Shown: positions 7,605 through 10,228 of the stretch, piece after piece
How the letters are laid out: each line of letters begins with the position of its first letter
Numbering within the stretch: position 1 is the stretch's first letter
Assembly: GCA_030611115.1 (NCBI GenBank)
Contig: JAUWQK010000021.1
Coordinates: 1 to 10,228 of the forward strand
Origin: Deltaproteobacteria bacterium
Lineage (GTDB): Bacteria > Desulfobacterota > Desulfobacteria > Desulfobacterales > ETH-SRB1
Direction of reading: 5' to 3'
Length of the DNA: 10,228 nucleotides
Program-made: the position numbers and the translations under genes
Notes under the pieces: generated by a model
What the model was told of the DNA's origin: nothing
The model's input: only the letters and a program-made list of their open reading frames with translations
The model's database searches: none

Positions 7605-7633
7605 AATATATCACATTGTGATACAGCTTTCAA
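7605..7633 (-). promoter_or_regulatory. Toxin-antitoxin promoter with embedded operator palindrome
   Basis: On the minus strand TTGAAA (7633-7628), a 17-bp spacer and TATATT (7610-7605) form a good sigma-70 promoter. A perfect 7-1-7 palindrome, TATCACA-T-TGTGATA at 7609-7623, occupies the spacer and the edge of the -10 box, as expected for autorepression by the HTH antitoxin. Confidence 0.6.
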
Positions 7634-7678
7634 GATATGTTTTGAGGGATTGTTTATAGCTTAAAGATTTGCCTTGTT

Positions 7679-7698
7679 GTGTGCCGGGCACGGTACAC
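7679..7698. repeat. Hairpin, 8-bp stem
   Basis: GTGTGCCG (7679-7686) pairs with CGGTACAC (7691-7698), allowing one G-T pair, around a GGCA loop. Y1-type transposases recognise subterminal hairpins, so it may mark one end of the decayed element next to it; this link is inference. Confidence 0.5.
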
Positions 7699-7776
7699 GT
7701 CTTAAAGGTGAGCCCATTATTTCCAATTATGAAAGTCAAGGCAAGTCTCAAGCCCTTTATTATAATAATCAAGGTT

Positions 7777-7800
7777 TGACCCCAAATCTGACCCCAAATC
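7777..7800. repeat. Exact tandem repeat, two copies of TGACCCCAAATC
   Basis: The 12-mer occurs back to back at 7777-7788 and 7789-7800. From memory, TGACCCC-containing motifs often flank REP-associated tyrosine transposase genes; here the possible transposase remnant starts 15 bp later. Confidence 0.6.
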
Positions 7801-7814
7801 CAATTATTCGACTT

Positions 7815-7886
7815 GTCAATATATCAAGGAACGTCCCGCAAGCTTATTAACCGTCTTCTCCAACGGACAGGGAGAAGTGCTTTTAA
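7815..7886 (+). pseudogene. Possible remnant of a Y1 (REP-associated tyrosine) transposase N-terminus
   Basis: Read in one plus-strand frame, this stretch gives VNISRNVPQAY, a stop, PSSPTDREKCF and another stop. It resembles the conserved N-terminal segment of Y1_Tnp/RAYT transposases, of the form xHVxSRGNxRxAIFxxxxDRExF, which copy or move REP-type repeats as single-stranded DNA. The Gly of SRGN is missing and two stops interrupt the frame. The histidine pair and catalytic Tyr regions are not recognisable downstream, so at most about 70 bp survive. The match is short and rests on recollection of the family pattern. Confidence 0.3.
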
Positions 7887-8004
7887 ATTATCTTTTACTA
7901 TCATTACTGAAAATATTTTTCTTGAAATGTTCGCGGTATTAAGGCATAATATAAAGATAAATTTTTTTCATCATGCTTCACTAGAAAAATGCCATCCTAA
8001 TTGC

Positions 8005-8152
8005 GCCTAACTTTGTAACTCACTGCGGGGTTCGTGGAGCTCACCTGCACCAGAAGCCAATTAGGACATAGCAAAAGCGACGTTTTATACCAAAAATGGC
8101 AAAGGCTAAAAACGCGCTGGCTTCTGGTGTCAGGTGGAGCGCATGGTTGGGC
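8005..8152 (-). mobile_element. attC-like integron recombination site
   Basis: Simple-site boxes lie at both ends: on the minus strand GCCCAAC (8152-8146, fits RYYYAAC) and GTTAGGC (8011-8005, fits GTTRRRY). Between them, 8036-8059 pairs with 8118-8142 over about 23 bp, broken only by single unpaired bases. Those bulges are the extrahelical-base pattern that defines the folded attC bottom strand. The 58-nt apical part has further weak pairing. The total of 148 bp is at the upper end of known attC sizes. One oddity is that the stem is 3 nt from one box but 24 nt from the other, as if about 20 bp had been inserted beside GTTAGGC. The minus orientation agrees with the three lipoprotein genes upstream of it. 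Confidence 0.55.
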
Positions 8153-8345
8153 GGCCTTTGCTGTGAATATTCCAGTTTTATTGCGTTTTATGCCGCCGTT
8201 GTCAGCAGTTATCATTGATGTTTGTGCTCTCTTCCTTTTTCTGCAACCAAATACCATGAGCAAAACTGTATTGCACAAGAAAAAAAGCACGCCTTTTATC
8301 GCGGTTATTGCATTGTGGATTTTGTCAAGGCAAAAAATAATTTGT
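8153..8345. other. Spacer between the attC-like site and the lipoprotein gene
   Basis: I see no reliable gene here. Frames crossing this stretch on both strands (8034-8363 plus, 7997-8374 minus) run through the attC stem and resemble no family I know. A 7-of-8 inverted repeat, TTGCATTG (8308-8315) and CAAGGCAA (8326-8333), lies just past the lipoprotein stop, but without the T-run of an intrinsic terminator. Confidence 0.4.
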
Positions 8346-8900
8346 TTAGATCTGGATTTTTGATATTTCTTCAATTAGTTTTTTAATATTTTCACGGGCT
8401 GCACCTTCGTTAGCTTTGCGTATCCTCTCTATTCCTTTAAATACACCGCCAGCTGTGGCAGTATATACACTTTGTATTCTCTTATCGAAAACAGTAGCGC
8501 CGTTGTCATTACGCTTAATACGATATTTAACATATAATGCGACCGTTGGAGACCAACCTCCAACAAAAGGCTGACCAAGGATCTTTGCCGTCAAAGTGTA
8601 ATCTGCATTTTTTTGATTAATTACATAGACAGATGAAAAAAGTTGAGTGTGTTTCAACCCGTCAACAACAATTTGCCGCAGCTCAGAGGTTGTTATCCTA
8701 TAAAGCGCATCACCCTTTTCCTGTCTTCCTTGGATCTCGCCGATTGAAATGCTTTTACCTGACGACCGAAAAGTAAGCTCTGGATTTCGTGGTACCATAT
8801 CAGTTAACTGAAGGGGTTTCGGACTCATACTCGCGCATCCAAACAAGCTAAACGCCATAATAATAATCACAATATTGGAATAACTGTTTTTGTATAACAT
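8346..8900 (-). CDS. Uncharacterised outer-membrane lipoprotein
   Basis: A 184-residue secreted lipoprotein. The signal peptide runs 1-21 with a hydrophobic core (IVIIIMAFSLF) and lipobox LFGC; Cys22 would be lipidated, and Ala at +2 predicts sorting to the outer membrane. The mature part reads as mixed alpha/beta: a helix around 72-86 (TSELRQIVVDGLKHT), strands from ADYTLTAKILG (99-109) and VALYVKYRIKR (120-130), and a charged C-terminal helix (155-182). I do not recognise the family; the layout resembles small periplasm-facing accessory lipoproteins. AAAGGAA lies about 11 nt before the ATG. It is downstream of, and co-oriented with, two other lipoprotein genes (85-bp gap) and is the last gene before the attC-like site. 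Confidence 0.75.
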   Translation of the reverse strand: MLYKNSYSNIVIIIMAFSLFGCASMSPKPLQLTDMVPRNPELTFRSSGKSISIGEIQGRQEKGDALYRITTSELRQIVVDGLKHTQLFSSVYVINQKNADYTLTAKILGQPFVGGWSPTVALYVKYRIKRNDNGATVFDKRIQSVYTATAGGVFKGIERIRKANEGAARENIKKLIEEISKIQI

Positions 8901-8985
8901 AGTTAATTCGTTCCTTTCCGTTATGGATTTCGTTTCATTCGAGTTGTTTTTACTGGCATATAATCACTCAACAGATTGTTTGTCT

Positions 8986-9411
8986 TTACTGCTTCAGCAG
9001 TTTAGCATTTACTTCCTCAGGTTCTAAAGTTACGGCAGCACAAGTAGAAGCATCTATCATAAAACCGATAATTGTTCCAACCGGAAAGGTAATAAGGTTG
9101 ACATATACCCATCCATTCGTACCGCCATATTCGATGGGTATCTCTACTGATTCATACCCCGTTTTAGATAACGTTAGCAAATATGAGTTTTTTCGACTCA
9201 ATGAAGCCACATGCGGTGTTTTCCCTTCAGAAAAAGGAATCGGGCCAGTGACCGCTAATTGTTCTATTGTGAATTTTACGTCCTCTGGTGTAGATGCAAT
9301 ATTAATGTCTTGCTGTGAGCCAGAAATGATCGTAGCACAACCATTGACCCCAACGCATAGAAAAAGACACATCAACAAACAGAGAACTCTTTTGAATGTC
9401 ATCATACACAT
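8986..9411 (-). CDS. CATIISG-type small lipoprotein (PEGA-like)
   Basis: A 141-residue lipoprotein with a signal peptide (1-24) and lipobox VNGC; Cys25 begins the CATIISG motif common to a broad set of small bacterial lipoproteins. Residues 35-90 have the PEGA-like layout: a strand ending in ASTPEDV, then GKTPHVASLSRK at 63-74 and a YLLTLSKTGYESVEI strand pair. The tail carries the family's glycine-spaced hydrophobic segment (NLITFPVGTIIGFMIDAS, 105-122), followed by LEPEEVNAKL. AAGGAG seven nt before the ATG at 9411 favours this start over the two nearby Met codons. A close paralogue lies upstream (9613-10046). A 123-bp inverted-repeat element sits just ahead of its ribosome binding site. 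Function is unknown, probably envelope-associated. Confidence 0.8.
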   Translation of the reverse strand: MCMMTFKRVLCLLMCLFLCVGVNGCATIISGSQQDINIASTPEDVKFTIEQLAVTGPIPFSEGKTPHVASLSRKNSYLLTLSKTGYESVEIPIEYGGTNGWVYVNLITFPVGTIIGFMIDASTCAAVTLEPEEVNAKLLKQ

Positions 9412-9433
9412 ACTTTTTCTCCTTTTCTTTTTT

Positions 9434-9556
9434 GGTATCCTATTTAAATTTCATGGTAAAATTGAAAAATTTGAACTTTAAGAAAAATAAATATTGTAAT
9501 ATCAATAACTTATTTTTTAAGCAAATTAATCTACCATGAAATTTAAATAGGATACC
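9434..9556. repeat. 123-bp element with perfect 25-bp inverted repeats
   Basis: The arm at 9434-9458 (begins GGTATCCTATTTAAATTTC) is the exact reverse complement of 9532-9556, with a 73-bp AT-rich centre. The centre itself is partly self-complementary (9476-9496 against 9502-9521), so the whole unit can fold as one long hairpin. Both ends abut six T (9428-9433 and 9557-9562), which could be a target duplication or chance. It lies between the frameshifted lipoprotein gene and the ribosome binding site of the intact one. It may be a MITE, an attenuator or an invertible segment. A plus-strand promoter-like pair, TTGAAC (9471-9476) and TGTAAT (9495-9500) with an 18-bp spacer, faces away from the intact gene. 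Confidence 0.7.
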
Positions 9557-9612
9557 TTTTTTGCTTATGTGATTTTTTAGTTAATCAACCTTTTTAGATC
9601 ATAAAAATTCTA

Positions 9613-10046
9613 TTATCGTAACTCTGAGATCGGCAATTGCACCAGTGTTGCATTTACTTTGTCGGGACGTAGTATTATACCGACGCCACTTATGGCGTCC
9701 ACGAGAATTCCAGGTAAAGCACCTATAACAATGTTGCCCCAAATCCAGCCATTCATACCTGCATATTCAACATAAAAAAATGCACTCTCAAATCCTTCTT
9801 GTGAGATAGTTATTCGATAGGAGTGCTTACGATAAAAATTTACACAGCTGCGGGTGTTTTTCCTGACCAGAAGGGGATCGCTTGTGAACCAGTCAAACGT
9901 TCAATCTTAATGTCAGCACCTTCCTGAGTTGACGCAATTGAAATTTTTTGATTTGTTCCAGATACGATAGTGGCGCAACTACTTAATCCACCAAGCAACA
10001 ATAGACTCAAAAATAAGTACAATTGTTTTACTACAGTCTCTCCCAT
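9613..10046 (-). pseudogene. CATIVSG-type lipoprotein gene with a 2-bp frameshift
   Basis: A paralogue of the intact lipoprotein at 8986-9411. The first frame gives 68 residues: signal peptide, lipobox LSSC with Cys24, CATIVSG and GKTPAAV, then a stop at 9840-9842. The homology resumes in another frame with NFYRKHSYRITISQEGF, YAGMNGWIWGN, GILVDAISG and LRPDKVNATL, ending at 9613. Removing one GT from the GTGT at 9845-9842 restores a 143-codon frame that aligns with its neighbour with the expected six residues between GKTP and RK. This is a textbook dinucleotide slippage: a real pseudogene, a phase-variable switch or a sequencing error. AAAGGGG precedes the ATG by 5 nt. If translated as is, a short lipopeptide of about 45 mature residues would result. 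Confidence 0.8.
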
Positions 10047-10112
10047 TTTATCCCCTTTACAATTAATTTCTAATTCGATCCCATTAAGTTCACTCTTGCC
10101 GTTTTTTTCCTT

Positions 10113-10121
10113 CTATTCCAT
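10113..10121 (-). other. Two-codon mini-ORF (ATG GAA TAG) in the lipoprotein leader
   Basis: A start codon at 10121-10119 is followed by one Glu codon and TAG. Its frame is open after the TAG and runs in register into the frameshifted lipoprotein gene 25 codons later. The strength of the ribosome binding site in front of it makes ribosome loading likely. It could act as a leader ORF or be a broken N-terminus. Confidence 0.4.
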
Positions 10122-10127
10122 AGCTTG

Positions 10128-10135
10128 CCTCCTTT
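10128..10135 (-). promoter_or_regulatory. Strong Shine-Dalgarno sequence ahead of the mini-ORF
   Basis: AAAGGAGG on the minus strand, 6 nt before the ATG at 10121, is the best ribosome binding site in the accessory part of the window, yet it serves only a two-codon frame. Confidence 0.6.
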
Positions 10136-10141
10136 GAAAGT

Positions 10142-10163
10142 TAAGCGGCCTTTTGACCGCTTA
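10142..10163. repeat. Stem-loop, 7-bp perfect stem
   Basis: TAAGCGG (10142-10148) pairs with CCGCTTA (10157-10163) around an 8-nt loop, just upstream of the strong Shine-Dalgarno in the lipoprotein leader. Confidence 0.55.
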
Positions 10164-10176
10164 TACTGGAGGTTGT

Positions 10177-10192
10177 CGCACAAGAATGTGCG
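10177..10192. repeat. Stem-loop, 6-bp perfect stem
   Basis: CGCACA (10177-10182) pairs with TGTGCG (10187-10192) around a 4-nt loop. It lies 5 bp from the proposed cassette boundary and 13 bp from the neighbouring stem-loop. Confidence 0.5.
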
Positions 10193-10197
10193 TCAAA

Positions 10198-10228
10198 GCC
10201 CAACGTAGAGCTGAGTGGCTGGGCAACG
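10198..10228 (-). mobile_element. Probable 3' end of a second attC site, cut by the window edge
   Basis: On the minus strand the sequence ends in GTTGGGC (10204-10198), a GTTRRRY core. It is preceded by CACTCAGCTCTAC, which resembles the L' region of attC sites such as that of aadA cassettes. The partner half would lie beyond 10228. Together with the site at 8005-8152 it would bound one cassette of about 2.2 kb. Confidence 0.4.

Larger units (their letters stand above)
7640..8004. other. Gene-poor stretch between the toxin gene and the attC-like site
   Basis: No convincing gene is present. The stretch holds a hairpin (7679-7698), an exact 12-bp tandem repeat (7777-7800) and a possible transposase remnant (7815-7886), then AT-rich sequence without visible structure up to about 8004. 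It looks like decayed mobile-element DNA. A 65-codon frame from 7813 has no recognisable domain. Confidence 0.5.

Noticed and set aside
8034..8363. A 109-codon plus-strand frame, and an overlapping 125-codon minus-strand frame at 7997-8374.
   Set aside because: Both run through the attC-like stem, lack a credible ribosome binding site and resemble no family I know; open frames across palindromic attC DNA are common.
9098..9481. A 127-codon plus-strand frame opposite the CATIISG lipoprotein.
   Set aside because: It is antisense to a well-supported lipoprotein gene and runs into the inverted repeat.
1..10228. CRISPR arrays, tRNA and rRNA genes.
   Set aside because: No regularly spaced repeats, tRNA cloverleaf sequence or rRNA-like stretch was recognised on either strand.

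Overview
The window looks like a chromosomal segment of a moderately AT-rich Gram-negative bacterium. The best guess is a sulfate-reducer-like member of Desulfobacterota (former Deltaproteobacteria). This is inferred from the outer-membrane lipoproteins, the gene set hisI-hisG-engB-era, and the style of the intergenic repeats; there is no rRNA or other decisive marker.

Positions 1-6816 are core genome. A bifunctional class A penicillin-binding protein (mrcA, minus strand) is divergent from a compact plus-strand operon. That operon holds hisI and hisG (histidine biosynthesis), engB and era (ribosome-assembly GTPases), an ATP-grasp protein and a small HNH endonuclease. Most junctions overlap: 4 bp hisI/hisG, 4 bp engB/era through a TTG start, 1 bp era/ATP-grasp and 14 bp ATP-grasp/HNH. 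The exception is hisG/engB, which is separated by about 150 bp made of three different repeat types. A 167-bp MITE-like palindrome lies between mrcA and hisI, and degenerate 7-bp tandem repeats sit next to the stop codons of mrcA and hisG.

Positions 6817-10228 are accessory DNA with genes on the minus strand. First comes a toxin-first RelE/HigB-type toxin-antitoxin pair with a perfect 15-bp palindrome inside its predicted promoter. Next is a decayed stretch (7640-8000) with a hairpin, a 12-bp tandem repeat and a possible remnant of a Y1 (REP-associated) transposase. An integron attC-like site follows (8005-8152). Three small lipoprotein genes come next: one unrecognised and two paralogous CATI(I/V)SG-type genes, of which the promoter-proximal one carries a 2-bp frameshift. 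At the window edge lies what looks like the 3' end of a second attC site (from 10198).

The main hypothesis is that 8005-10204 is a roughly 2.2-kb integron gene cassette on the minus strand carrying a cell-envelope lipoprotein cluster. Inside it, a 123-bp element with perfect 25-bp inverted repeats sits directly upstream of the intact CATIISG gene. That element could be a MITE, an attenuator hairpin or an invertible switch. No integrase or recombinase gene is visible in the window.
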